A stretch of DNA of 64,000 nt from G963677445 sp963678275 (GCA_963678275.1 OY782765.1:2914001-2978000), one strand, 5' to 3'; positions 47,775-55,233 are shown, numbered from the stretch's first letter. Made by a program: numbers and translations. Notes: generated by a model from the letters alone, not told the origin.

Positions 47775-48788
47775 CTAATTTGTCTCGTTTATTAAAACCT
47801 TGTCATTTTCCCCGGTTGAAAATTTATTCCACTCCTTCAGTCCCCCCTCCCGGGATATGAAGTAATGACCAAACACTGAAAACGACCCGGTCAGAATAAT
47901 TACATAAAAAACTGTTAATCCGGTCCTTACCCTTAACGAAGGCATTTTCAGGTACAGACTTCTCCACAGATTGTTAAAATATGCCCTCGAATAAACCCGC
48001 TTTCTTTTATCCGGGACCGCGGAATTATATATTGAAATCACCCTGGTTACCACACCAAAATCCTGATGGAAAAAATCCCTGCCATTATTTTCAGGGAATT
48101 CCTTTCTTAGTTCTTCAACCAGACTTTCATTGAGCCCTTTCGAGTAAAATATATTGAGAGCTACAGCAAGTATCAGTATGACTAAAGCTGCAGGGATATA
48201 ATAAAGAATCACTAATCCCGCTGCCAGATGTACACTTATTTGAATGTATTTATTGTATTTCGAATGCAGCTCATATAAAAAAGCCCCTCCATCCAAAATA
48301 GATAAAGGCAAAAGATTAAACCCATTATACGAAACAAACATTACCCCGACCATTGCGAAATAGGTTGCGCTGACAAAATTTGAAATGATCAGCAGACCCA
48401 ATCCGATAATAATTCCGGGAAGGGGACCCGCTAAATATGCCATAGCTCTTCCCGCCGCGTCATTGTCACCTTTGGCTCCATCCCGAATGCCGATCAGGAA
48501 TGGAAAAAGAAACATACCGGGGAATATGAAACCCCGATGCCTCATAAAAAAATAGTGTCCCGCTTCATGGGCCAAAACCACAGTGAGAAATATCCCAATA
48601 CCGACAAAGAGATCATCAAATAATCCTGAGAAATAATAAAATAGAATAATAATGGCCACGCTAAATATATTGTGGGAAACTTTTTCATGACCACTTTCAG
48701 AAAAAAGTTCTTCATAAGCTTCTTTAACTTCAGGGTCTGTGAAACTCCCTGATCTTACATTCTGAATGCCTTCTGTTTCTTCTTTCAT
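47775..48788 (-). CDS. Site-2 protease family intramembrane metalloprotease (M50)
   Basis: This 337-residue polytopic protein has the zinc motif HEAGH at residues 74-78 in a membrane helix (TVVLAHEAGHYFF) and a matching second motif LDGGAF near residue 165, whose Asp completes the zinc site, as in site-2 proteases. Such enzymes cut membrane proteins, for example anti-sigma factors or transcription factors. The substrate here is unknown. The C-terminal part is less conserved and may be cytoplasmic. It is encoded just upstream of an unknown secreted protein. Confidence 0.88.
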   Translation of the reverse strand: MKEETEGIQNVRSGSFTDPEVKEAYEELFSESGHEKVSHNIFSVAIIILFYYFSGLFDDLFVGIGIFLTVVLAHEAGHYFFMRHRGFIFPGMFLFPFLIGIRDGAKGDNDAAGRAMAYLAGPLPGIIIGLGLLIISNFVSATYFAMVGVMFVSYNGFNLLPLSILDGGAFLYELHSKYNKYIQISVHLAAGLVILYYIPAALVILILAVALNIFYSKGLNESLVEELRKEFPENNGRDFFHQDFGVVTRVISIYNSAVPDKRKRVYSRAYFNNLWRSLYLKMPSLRVRTGLTVFYVIILTGSFSVFGHYFISREGGLKEWNKFSTGENDKVLINETN

Positions 48789-49023
48789 TTTCGCGCCATC
48801 AACTCTGACAGATTATTGTTAACGATATAAGATACCCATGTAATATTCCTTTATAAATATAGCATTTGAATTATTCTTCCGCAAACCTGCTTTGGGGAAG
48901 CAGCAATATTTTACACATTACCGATCATTTTATTCTCTTTCTGTTTCTCATCTCTATTTAACCTGATGGTTATTATACTTTGATTAATCCCGGATTTGTC
49001 ATCAAAACAGTGAAAAAAAAATA

Positions 49024-49367
49024 TCAGAACTCCTTACCTCTCGCAAAATGAAATCGCGAAAGTTTATCGCGAATTATTAATTCCCAAGTTCTTAATATCC
49101 ACAGTATTTCACATTCATCGGGCAAACTATAAAATGGATGTTCCATATAAAAGGATGAAAAGTTGTCTCTGTCGTCCCTGACGGGACTTTTTGTGATTGA
49201 ATGTTATCCGTTTACCCCACAATGAATTGCGGGGCTATTTTCTGTCAGCCTGTCCGACGCGGCGGATCCCTGGCGGGACTTTCTTCCAGACTTGTATCCC
49301 GCGATTTTATTTTGCGAATGAATCCATGTAAGTTTTTGTTTTTTATAATAGGGATCAGGAGTTCTGA
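49024..49367. mobile_element. MITE-like element, copy 1, with 11-bp terminal inverted repeats
   Basis: The ends are TCAGAACTCCT (49024-49034) and its exact reverse complement AGGAGTTCTGA (49357-49367). Inside are the hairpins GTCCC...GGGAC, a CCCCGCAATT-type hairpin and TCGCGATAAACTTTCGCGA. A second copy lies at 58098-58343 in the opposite orientation. A 3-base ATA on both sides may be a target duplication. It encodes no transposase. Confidence 0.8.
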
Positions 49368-49440
49368 ATATACGACTTGATTTTTTAATCATTAATATAT
49401 TACAAACACTCATAACTGCTTAATCTACAACAGGTTATAG

Positions 49441-49503
49441 CCCCTCTCCTTCATAAGGCTGAAAGTGCCCGCCTGGGGCGGGTGAGAGGGGTTGGGGTGA
49501 GGT
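49441..49503. repeat. Palindromic dispersed-repeat sequence
   Basis: CCCCTCTC and GAGAGGGG pair around an inner CCCGCC/GGGCGGG stem, then GTTGGGGTGAGG follows. This type of palindrome is familiar from many bacterial genomes; I report it as a repeat-like element of unknown role. Confidence 0.5.
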
Positions 49504-49654
49504 TGGAAGCTTTTGCCATTATTTTAACTTTTTCTTACTGACTTTGTTTATCATTTCCAATAATTGAATCCTACATTTCTTTCTCTTACAACACTTTATC
49601 ATAGTGACCGTTATCAGGACACAATTTCTAATGACAGATTTGGGTTAAACAAAA

Positions 49655-49679
49655 AAACCGCGCCGGGAAGGCGCGGTTT
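49655..49679 (-). terminator. Terminator after the Hsp20 gene group
   Basis: The arms AAACCGCGCC and GGCGCGGTTT pair around GGGAA. On the minus strand a seven-base T-run follows. It lies 37 bases after the last Hsp20 stop. Confidence 0.92.
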
Positions 49680-49715
49680 CATGGGGAGGGAGTAAACAAT
49701 GAGCAACTTATGGAT

Positions 49716-50180
49716 TTATTTCATCTTAATTTCAATTTCTTTCGGCTTTACTTCCTCAGCTTTCGGAACCGATACGCTCAGCTCGCCATTATTAAACTCA
49801 GCCGAAATCTGATCTGCTTTGATCTCGCGGGGCAGACGGAATGAGCGGTAGAATTTACCATACATCCTTTCTTCCCTGTGGCATTTGTCATTTTTGCTTA
49901 CTTTGCCCTGGCTTCTTTCGCCGCTGATCTTTAATTCACCATCGCTGAAGGATATTTTTACATCCTTTTTATCGATTCCGGGCAGGTCGATATGCAGTTC
50001 ATAAGCGCCATCTTTTTCCACAATATCAGTAAGAGGCATCCAAACGGCATTTTCATAACCTTCACCCGATTCTTCCGAATTCTGCGAACGGAAACGATCG
50101 CCAAATGAGTTAAAGAATCTGTTAAGTTCACGTTCCATGCTTAACAATTCACGAGCCGGATTCCATCTGATAATTGACAT
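49716..50180 (-). CDS. Small heat shock protein, Hsp20 family (third of three)
   Basis: This 154-residue alpha-crystallin-domain chaperone keeps unfolding proteins soluble without using ATP. The N-terminal part (IIRWNPARELLSMERELNRFF) is typical. The core spans DGAYELHIDLPGIDKKDVKI to AEFNNGELSVSVPKAE, ending in the KPKEIEIK tail that links subunits. It is the last of three Hsp20 genes and is closed by a terminator. A 116-base gap separates it from the second Hsp20 gene. Confidence 0.95.
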   Translation of the reverse strand: MSIIRWNPARELLSMERELNRFFNSFGDRFRSQNSEESGEGYENAVWMPLTDIVEKDGAYELHIDLPGIDKKDVKISFSDGELKISGERSQGKVSKNDKCHREERMYGKFYRSFRLPREIKADQISAEFNNGELSVSVPKAEEVKPKEIEIKMK

Positions 50181-50265
50181 ATTAACCTCCTTAATTTATT
50201 GTTTCTTAATTTCTATGCCGGATTAACCGGTTGTTGTTAATTTTTTTTCTTTTCGTTCAGGCAGC

Positions 50266-50281
50266 CGCGGCCTTAGCCGCG
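50266..50281. other. Perfect hairpin between two Hsp20 genes
   Basis: CGCGGC and GCCGCG pair around CTTA. No T-run follows in the direction of transcription, so it is not a typical terminator. It could mark an RNA-processing site or an attenuator that lowers expression of the third gene. Confidence 0.4.
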
Positions 50282-50296
50282 ACCGCCATTGAGCGA

Positions 50297-50686
50297 TTAA
50301 ACGATTTTTATTTCTCTCGGTTTTACTCTTTCATGCTTTGCCAGTTTAACTGTAAGCTGTCCGTTGGCAAATTCGGCGTTTATTTTTTCCTGGTCAATTC
50401 CTTCGAGAAGTCTGAATGTCCTGTAGTAATTGGCTTCACCCGATTCCCGGAGGATATACCTGCCGTCAAATTCACTTCTTTCACTTTTTCCCATAAGTAT
50501 CAGCCTGTCATCAGCAACTTTAATCTTCACATTTTCCTTCGATACTCCCGGCATATTAGCCACCAGCACGTAATCATCTTCGGTTTCATGAACATTAACG
50601 GCAGGGCACATCCATTTTTCATTTTCGAAAGTTTCTTCCCAGGAGTTCTGCTCTTCCACTTTTACCATTTCTTTATTTTCTGTCAT
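50297..50686 (-). CDS. Small heat shock protein, Hsp20 family (second of three)
   Basis: This 129-residue protein is the shortest of the three. Its alpha-crystallin core runs from VHETEDDYVLVANMPGVSKENVKI to INAEFANGQLTVKLAKHERVKPREIKIV. Its N-terminal arm is short (TENKEMVKVEEQNSWEETF), so it may form smaller assemblies than its neighbours or mix with them. It lies 40 bases after the first Hsp20 gene. Confidence 0.94.
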   Translation of the reverse strand: MTENKEMVKVEEQNSWEETFENEKWMCPAVNVHETEDDYVLVANMPGVSKENVKIKVADDRLILMGKSERSEFDGRYILRESGEANYYRTFRLLEGIDQEKINAEFANGQLTVKLAKHERVKPREIKIV

Positions 50687-50726
50687 TTTTATATCTCCTT
50701 ATATTTTTACTTTTTTTATAAACTTA

Positions 50727-51161
50727 TTAACCGATTTTAATTTCTCTTTCTTTCTTCACTTCCTCTTCAGCTTTGTTCAGTTCGATGCTGAGAATTCCAT
50801 CCTTATATTCGGCGCTGATTTTGTTTACATCAATTTCGCCGGGAATTGTGAAGGCCCGTTTGAAGCCGCCATAATATCTTTCATTAAGGTGAATATTTTT
50901 CTTTTCCCTTCCTTCGGCTGCTTTTTTCTCACCTTCGATTGTCAGGACGTGATCTTCAAATTTTATTTTAAAATCATTTTTATTCATACCGGGCGCTTCA
51001 ACATTAACGCTGAATTTATCTTCATCCTCGAAAATTTCAACACGCGGAACGTATGAGGCGGTCCTGTTCCATGCCAGATCATTAAACAAGTCGAAATGTT
51101 TCTGAATTTGCCTGTTGAACATTTCGTTTCTTAAACCGGGTCTGAATTTTACCAATGTCAT
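50727..51161 (-). CDS. Small heat shock protein, Hsp20 family (first of three)
   Basis: This 144-residue chaperone has a short N-terminal arm (LVKFRPGLRNEMFNRQIQKHF), a core from VEIFEDEDKFSVNVEAPGMNKNDFKI to ISAEYKDGILSIELNKAEE and a basic end (VKKEREIKIG). It heads the Hsp20 group. AAGGAG lies eight bases before its ATG, and a sigma-54-like promoter lies about 48 bases upstream. Confidence 0.95.
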   Translation of the reverse strand: MTLVKFRPGLRNEMFNRQIQKHFDLFNDLAWNRTASYVPRVEIFEDEDKFSVNVEAPGMNKNDFKIKFEDHVLTIEGEKKAAEGREKKNIHLNERYYGGFKRAFTIPGEIDVNKISAEYKDGILSIELNKAEEEVKKEREIKIG

Positions 51162-51208
51162 TTTCTTTCTCCTTAATTTTTGTTATTAACTTTTCTGCCC
51201 TATTATTA

Positions 51209-51223
51209 ACAAAGCGCGTGCCA
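51209..51223 (-). promoter_or_regulatory. Sigma-54-type promoter before the first Hsp20 gene
   Basis: On the minus strand TGGCACGCGCTTTGT fits the consensus TGGCACG-n4-TTGC, with the key GG at -24 and GT instead of GC at -12 at the correct 10-base spacing. The predicted start of transcription would be about 36 bases before the Hsp20 ATG. If active, an enhancer-binding activator would be needed. Confidence 0.55.
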
Positions 51224-51276
51224 AAACAATAAATACGTTCTAAAGCCTTTATTTATAAGGAGTTATGTAAGTGGTG

Positions 51277-51377
51277 CAGACACATCAATCGCTACGCCAT
51301 ATTGACAGCGTAATTGCCATTATGGCGCATTGCTGTCACTTTGGCAGCAGGCTGCGCCGTTATGTCAATGATGTCTG
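51277..51377. repeat. Imperfect 101-base palindrome
   Basis: The ends CAGACA-ca-TCA and TGATGTCTG pair with a two-base bulge, and inner arms TGACAGC/GCTGTCA and GCCATA/TATGGC add further stems. It lies between the 3' end of the secreted HExxH gene and the Hsp20 promoter. It could end the first transcript, but it also looks like a repeat element. Confidence 0.5.
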
Positions 51378-51385
51378 AATTTTTG

Positions 51386-52816
51386 TCACATTTCGGAGGG
51401 TAATGTTATGATTTGATGGGAGGATAAGTCAGTAATTCCGTCAAATAGTCCTTTTTTCAGTCTGAAGCAGGTCAGGCCGTTTATTTTTTCGGGCAACCTG
51501 CCATCGGGAGAAAAGCCGGGTGAATATTTGGCTGTAAGTTCATTTGTGAACAGATCATAAAGTGACAGCTCCCCATTCACATTTGTAACCGCGAACCTCT
51601 CGCCGTTATAACTGACGCCGGGAAAAAGCTCATCAAATTTTTTACTTTCATAACCGGCGGCGAGAAAATTCCCCTTTATCAGAAGAGCCTTTTTCATGCA
51701 GATGGTATAATAGTCATCTCCATCGAAAATATGATAATCTTTGTTAATCTCAGCTTCCCTCCCCGAAAGATTCACCTCGAGAGAAACGGCGGGATTGGTT
51801 TCGTACATTTTATAAAACCCCCTCCTTTTTTCTTCCGGCGGCAGATCATTTTTACTTATCTGCAATTCTGCCAGCCCGGCGTCCGTGAATGAATATTTTC
51901 TGTAGAGTTCAAACCATTTATCAGCCCCCAACTCCCCCAGCAGGAAAAGATTATAAAGCCCGCTTACAGGATATGAAATAGTCGCGTCCATTCCCCTGAA
52001 ATATTTCATACTCAGAAAATCGGCGTTGTTTATAAACCCCGACTGCTCCAGGAAAACTGCCGTCTGCAGCAATACTTCCGGCGAGCGGCCCCCTCTTCCC
52101 CCAAGCGCCACAGCTATCCCCTCCTGCATAAAAGGATGCGTGAAGCGGGGGACATCCCCAAGTCTGAAATTTACCAGCAGATGGACCACCTCATGATAAT
52201 GACAGGTAAATGCCGAGACTATATAATCAAACCCGATGTGGTACATGCCCCTCGCGTTAAAACCGGTCAGCTTTTTCACCTCATTTTTATCCCCACAGAG
52301 GTAATAATATATCTTCTCCCTTTCCAGCAGCTTTATCTTTTCCTCCGGCATTTCAAGTTTACTGCATGTTTCCTCAACAAATTTATCGAGCGATTCAAGC
52401 GCGTATATGTTTGTCAGTCCCGCCTCCGCGCAAAACACCTTAAAAAAGCGTGTTTCAATAACCTCCCAATTTGAAGCATAAAAATCAGGCTGTGTGGAAA
52501 GTTTACCATCTTTGAAATAAAACTCCGTTTTTAATCCCCCCCCATCCTGTAACGCGGCTTTAAACCATCCCTCACCCAGGGGAATAATCTCAGGCATTTC
52601 AAATTTCTCCGGAATAACCACCCCCGCCATAAATTTGTCCTTCACCCCCTCGTAATTTATACCAAACCTTTGTGACATTTTTAACGCCCCGGCGTCACAA
52701 TATTCTGATAATTCACCCCCCGTCCCGACTGCCTCAAAAAAAACCGCTATCCTCTCCTCCTCCGGCTGCCCGAAAATCAGACAACAATAAATAAACAAAA
52801 CAGCTAATACTCGCAT
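51386..52816 (-). CDS. Secreted protein with an HExxH zinc-protease motif, family unknown
   Basis: This 476-residue protein has a signal peptide (MRVLAVLFIYCCLIFGQ) and an HEVVH motif at residues 208-212 (FTCHYHEVVHLLVNF). A Glu follows 20 residues later in FMQEGIAVALGG, giving the HExxH-n-E geometry of gluzincin peptidases of the MA clan. The rest has no family I can name. I start at 52816, where AGGGAG lies three bases before the ATG; the 48 extra upstream codons read through a palindromic sequence and lack a ribosome site. It is probably exported. Activity as a peptidase is inferred from the motif only. Confidence 0.75.
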   Translation of the reverse strand: MRVLAVLFIYCCLIFGQPEEERIAVFFEAVGTGGELSEYCDAGALKMSQRFGINYEGVKDKFMAGVVIPEKFEMPEIIPLGEGWFKAALQDGGGLKTEFYFKDGKLSTQPDFYASNWEVIETRFFKVFCAEAGLTNIYALESLDKFVEETCSKLEMPEEKIKLLEREKIYYYLCGDKNEVKKLTGFNARGMYHIGFDYIVSAFTCHYHEVVHLLVNFRLGDVPRFTHPFMQEGIAVALGGRGGRSPEVLLQTAVFLEQSGFINNADFLSMKYFRGMDATISYPVSGLYNLFLLGELGADKWFELYRKYSFTDAGLAELQISKNDLPPEEKRRGFYKMYETNPAVSLEVNLSGREAEINKDYHIFDGDDYYTICMKKALLIKGNFLAAGYESKKFDELFPGVSYNGERFAVTNVNGELSLYDLFTNELTAKYSPGFSPDGRLPEKINGLTCFRLKKGLFDGITDLSSHQIITLPSEM

Positions 52817-52961
52817 AATCTCCCTAAAAAGTTTCCCCAATTTACTCCCTTCCCCGTTCAAATAAAAGTCATAAAATTCACCAGAAAATCCCCCCCCCGC
52901 AGGACAGGCTTTCCAGCCTGTCCCTCTGGAGTCTGTCCCGCCCCGGTTTTTCCCCATCATG

Positions 52962-53183
52962 TATAAAATCCATTTCTTTCACCCCGCCCCCACGGGGAAT
53001 TCCCCGTGGTTATTAGGCTTAACCCCCTCCGGGGGATTTTGCATTATATCCGGTTTCCGGATTTTCCGTCTTTTGTTGAAATATTCATTTTAGTTGATTA
53101 CCCACAACATCGCAATGTCCCCGAAGGGGGCAAAGCCTGATAACCTCGGACAGCCGTCGAAGATAGCGGCCCGTGGGTACCAC
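52962..53183. repeat. Dispersed repeat, intact copy A
   Basis: It begins TATAAAATCCATTT, contains CCCCGTGG-type and CCCCCTCCGGGGG hairpins, then TGTCCCCGAAGGGGGC (53116-53131) and GCCGTCGAAGATAGCGGC, and ends near GTGGGTACCA. It matches copy B, offset by about 300 bases, which the IS110 element has split. Confidence 0.8.
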
Positions 53184-53261
53184 CAAGAGAAAAGTCATAT
53201 CTAAAGAGATATATTGGATTGGGAGGCTGTGTTCAAAGACTTACGGGTTTGACTCATCGCA

Positions 53262-53439
53262 TATAAAATCCATTTTTTCACCCCGTCACCACGGGGAATT
53301 CCCTGCGGAAATACCCCGTGGCTATTAGGTTTAACCCCCTTCGGGGGATTTTGCGTTATTTCCGGTTTCCATATCTTTCGATATTCTATTGATAATTTTT
53401 TAAGAGTTGACTACCCTCAACATCCTAATGTCCCCGAAG
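53262..53439. repeat. Dispersed repeat, copy B, left part (broken by IS110)
   Basis: It follows copy A from TATAAAATCCATTT up to TCCCCGAAG and stops exactly there. The continuation lies at 55168, on the other side of the IS110 element. Confidence 0.8.
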
Positions 53440-53453
53440 TTATTCCGTTTAAA

Positions 53454-53532
53454 GTCAAGGAAAATAGGGGAAAAATATTCATAAAGAGATTAGGTAATAT
53501 CACGCTTTTGAATATTTTTTATTTTCCTTGAC
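53454..53532. repeat. 79-base imperfect hairpin in the IS110 right end
   Basis: GTCAAGGAAAATA (53454-53466) pairs with TATTTTCCTTGAC (53520-53532), and an inner AAAAATATTCA pairs with TGAATATTTTT. Only a four-base bulge interrupts the stem. It lies just after the recombinase stop, inside the element. It may end transcription or mark the right end. Confidence 0.7.
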
Positions 53533-53561
53533 AAACTGTGCTTTTTTTATTTTATATATAC

Positions 53562-54947
53562 TTATGGAGCTGAAGCGCCGATCCCGGTCATATCGGTAAT
53601 GCCTTTTTGGGACGATGCTTTTCGCTCCTTTTTTATTGTCATTTCTTTTCTTTTTCTTCTCTGTCTGCCTGATATTGGAGCATTTTCATCATAACTCAAA
53701 TATCTTCTTGAATCTGAATTATCTTTTTCTTTCTTTTCTGATAATCCTTTTCTTTCCGTTCTTTCCTGGTATTTGGCCGGATCATACTTCTCTTTGTTCT
53801 TTAACATCGCATATATTATTCTGGTAATTTTGTGCATGATTGCTCCGATGGCTGCCGTTGCATTCATCCCACGTCCCTTGAAGTTTTCATAGGTTTTTTT
53901 AATATATGGATTTTTTGATATGGCCGATAATGCCACCATGTACAATATTTCGCGGGGAACCTTTCTTCCCTTTTTGCTCATGTGTATTTCGTATTTCCCG
54001 TCTCCGCTTTCCCGGTAGGACGGATTCAGACCAAAATATGATACCAGATTCTTCGATGCGGGGAACCGATTTATATCACCTATCTCCAAGAGTAAACCTG
54101 TTGCTGAATAATCACTTATTCCTGTAAAACTTTTCAGTAGTTCTACTTCATTTTTATCGATCTCCTGAGAGATCAGGCTAAGTAATTTTTCTTTTTGTTT
54201 TTCCAGATTCAATATCTGTTCAACAATCACTATTATCAACTCTCCCATATTCTCTTCAACATTTGACGCTACGGTGTCTTTGGCCTGGGCAATCAATTTT
54301 TGTGCTTTCTCCTTTGATATATAGGGGATCTTTGACAGTTTTAATGCACTGGCCCGCGACAACTTCATCGATGTCGGATAATATTTCAGTAGCTGTTTTA
54401 TCCAGTTTGGCATACCACTCTTACAATAGTTCAGAAGCTCCGGATTTGCCTGGTATAGCAAACTTTCCAGTTGATTTTGGAATTGTGTTTTCTGTTTTGT
54501 CTGAAGCCTTGCTGTATTAAACAACTTTCTTAATGTGGTATAATTCTCTTTTACATCATAGCGGACATTCTCCCGATATTTGATCTGGTACTCTGCTACC
54601 AGACGTCCGCATATTTTGTCGTTTGATGATTTGAGCAGTCCGGCTTTTCCTGAATGATTTACCCCATATGCATTCAATCGGGCTACATGAATTTTATACC
54701 TGGACCGTAGTTCCTGTATTGCTGAGATCCAGTTATTTTCATAACTCCCGGTGCTTTCAAAGGCACAATACAATGTTGCTTCCGGATTATTCTTAAAAAA
54801 GTTTGCTATTATTTCATGTAATTTCTTATGCCCCGATTTTGTATCGTCTAATTGAAATGATTTTTCTACTATTTCTTTTTCCTGATCCATAATTGAAAAA
54901 TCACAGTAACCTTTGCTTACATCTCCTCCAAGATAATAATTTTTCAT
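53562..54947 (-). CDS. IS110-family RNA-guided recombinase (DEDD transposase)
   Basis: This 461-residue protein has an N-terminal RuvC-like DEDD domain (YYLGGDVSKGYCDFSI with the first Asp, CAFESTGSYENNW with Glu) and a C-terminal Transposase_20 domain (LLKSFTGISDYSATGLLLEIGDINRF is the start of its core), followed by a 75-residue highly basic and charged tail not usual in the family. I take the ATG at 54947, with AGAGG six bases upstream and MKNYYLGGDVSKG as the normal family start. A longer frame to 55016 would run through the predicted guide RNA hairpins. The enzyme works with the bridge RNA encoded upstream. Confidence 0.93.
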   Translation of the reverse strand: MKNYYLGGDVSKGYCDFSIMDQEKEIVEKSFQLDDTKSGHKKLHEIIANFFKNNPEATLYCAFESTGSYENNWISAIQELRSRYKIHVARLNAYGVNHSGKAGLLKSSNDKICGRLVAEYQIKYRENVRYDVKENYTTLRKLFNTARLQTKQKTQFQNQLESLLYQANPELLNYCKSGMPNWIKQLLKYYPTSMKLSRASALKLSKIPYISKEKAQKLIAQAKDTVASNVEENMGELIIVIVEQILNLEKQKEKLLSLISQEIDKNEVELLKSFTGISDYSATGLLLEIGDINRFPASKNLVSYFGLNPSYRESGDGKYEIHMSKKGRKVPREILYMVALSAISKNPYIKKTYENFKGRGMNATAAIGAIMHKITRIIYAMLKNKEKYDPAKYQERTERKGLSEKKEKDNSDSRRYLSYDENAPISGRQRRKRKEMTIKKERKASSQKGITDMTGIGASAP

Positions 54948-54989
54948 ATTATACCTCTTATAATATTTTAGGTAGTATATCAGGGAATA

Positions 54990-55100
54990 TTTACCTTGTC
55001 TTATACGGATTTTCATCCAGGTTATTCCTCAACTTTTACCTGACAGAATGAAGACACTTCGGGACGGATTCTTGATCCATGGGACGTGCCTTCTATTCTG
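54990..55100 (-). ncRNA. Candidate IS110 bridge RNA core with target- and donor-binding loops
   Basis: The leader of the recombinase gene holds two structured loops. Loop 1 is closed by CAGAATAGAAGGCAC (55086-55100) with GTGTCTTCATTCTG (55044-55057) and has an apical GGAT-CAAGA-ATCC hairpin (55066-55078). Its left strand GTCCCAT (55079-55085) resembles the left target GCCCCCT; its right strand TCCCGAAG (55057-55064) pairs with the right target CTTCGGGG (seven Watson-Crick pairs and one G-U). Loop 2 has GGAATAAC (55021-55028), identical to the element's right end plus core, an apical GGAT-GAAA-ATCC hairpin (55007-55018), and ACAAG (54995-54999), the complement of CTTGT at the left end. Order and layout fit known IS110 bridge RNAs. 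Outer limits are not defined. Confidence 0.75.
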
Positions 55101-55167
55101 CAAGTATAAAGCAAGTATAAACAATATTTTACTTTCCTACCTTTTTTTATTCTTTCTTTAAACATAC

Positions 55168-55233
55168 AAGGGGGCAAAGCCCAATATTCCGCTTGAGCGG
55201 GCAGCCGTCGAAGATGGCGGCCCGTGGGTACCA
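55168..55233. repeat. Dispersed repeat, copy B, right part
   Basis: It resumes with AAGGGGGCAAAGCC and continues through CCGCTTGAGCGG and GCCGTCGAAGATGGCGGC to GTGGGTACCA, as in copy A. Three adjacent hairpins can form here. Confidence 0.8.

Larger units (their letters stand above)
53440..55167 (-). mobile_element. IS110-family insertion element with ends read from an interrupted repeat
   Basis: Comparison with intact copy A shows the repeat broken between CCCCGAAG (ending 53439) and AAGGGGGCAAAG (from 55168). The shared AAG, CTT in the element's orientation, includes a CT core of the kind used by IS110 elements. The element is about 1.73 kb: a 220-base non-coding leader, the recombinase, and a 122-base tail. 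Near the ends an 8-bp sub-terminal inverted repeat is visible: GTTTAAAG beside the left end and CTTTAAAC beside the right end, in the element's orientation. Length and layout suit the IS110 subgroup. Confidence 0.88.

Noticed and set aside
53119..53183. GGGGCAAAGCC-rich fold resembling part of a cyclic-di-GMP (GEMM) riboswitch
   Set aside because: Only the GCAAAGCC word matches. The partner stem with its GNRA loop and the tail motif are missing, and no gene follows in the right place. It is part of a repeat.
54948..55016. Longer recombinase start adding 23 residues
   Set aside because: The added stretch reads through the donor-loop hairpin of the predicted bridge RNA, and the ATG at 54947 has a good ribosome site and the normal family N-terminus.
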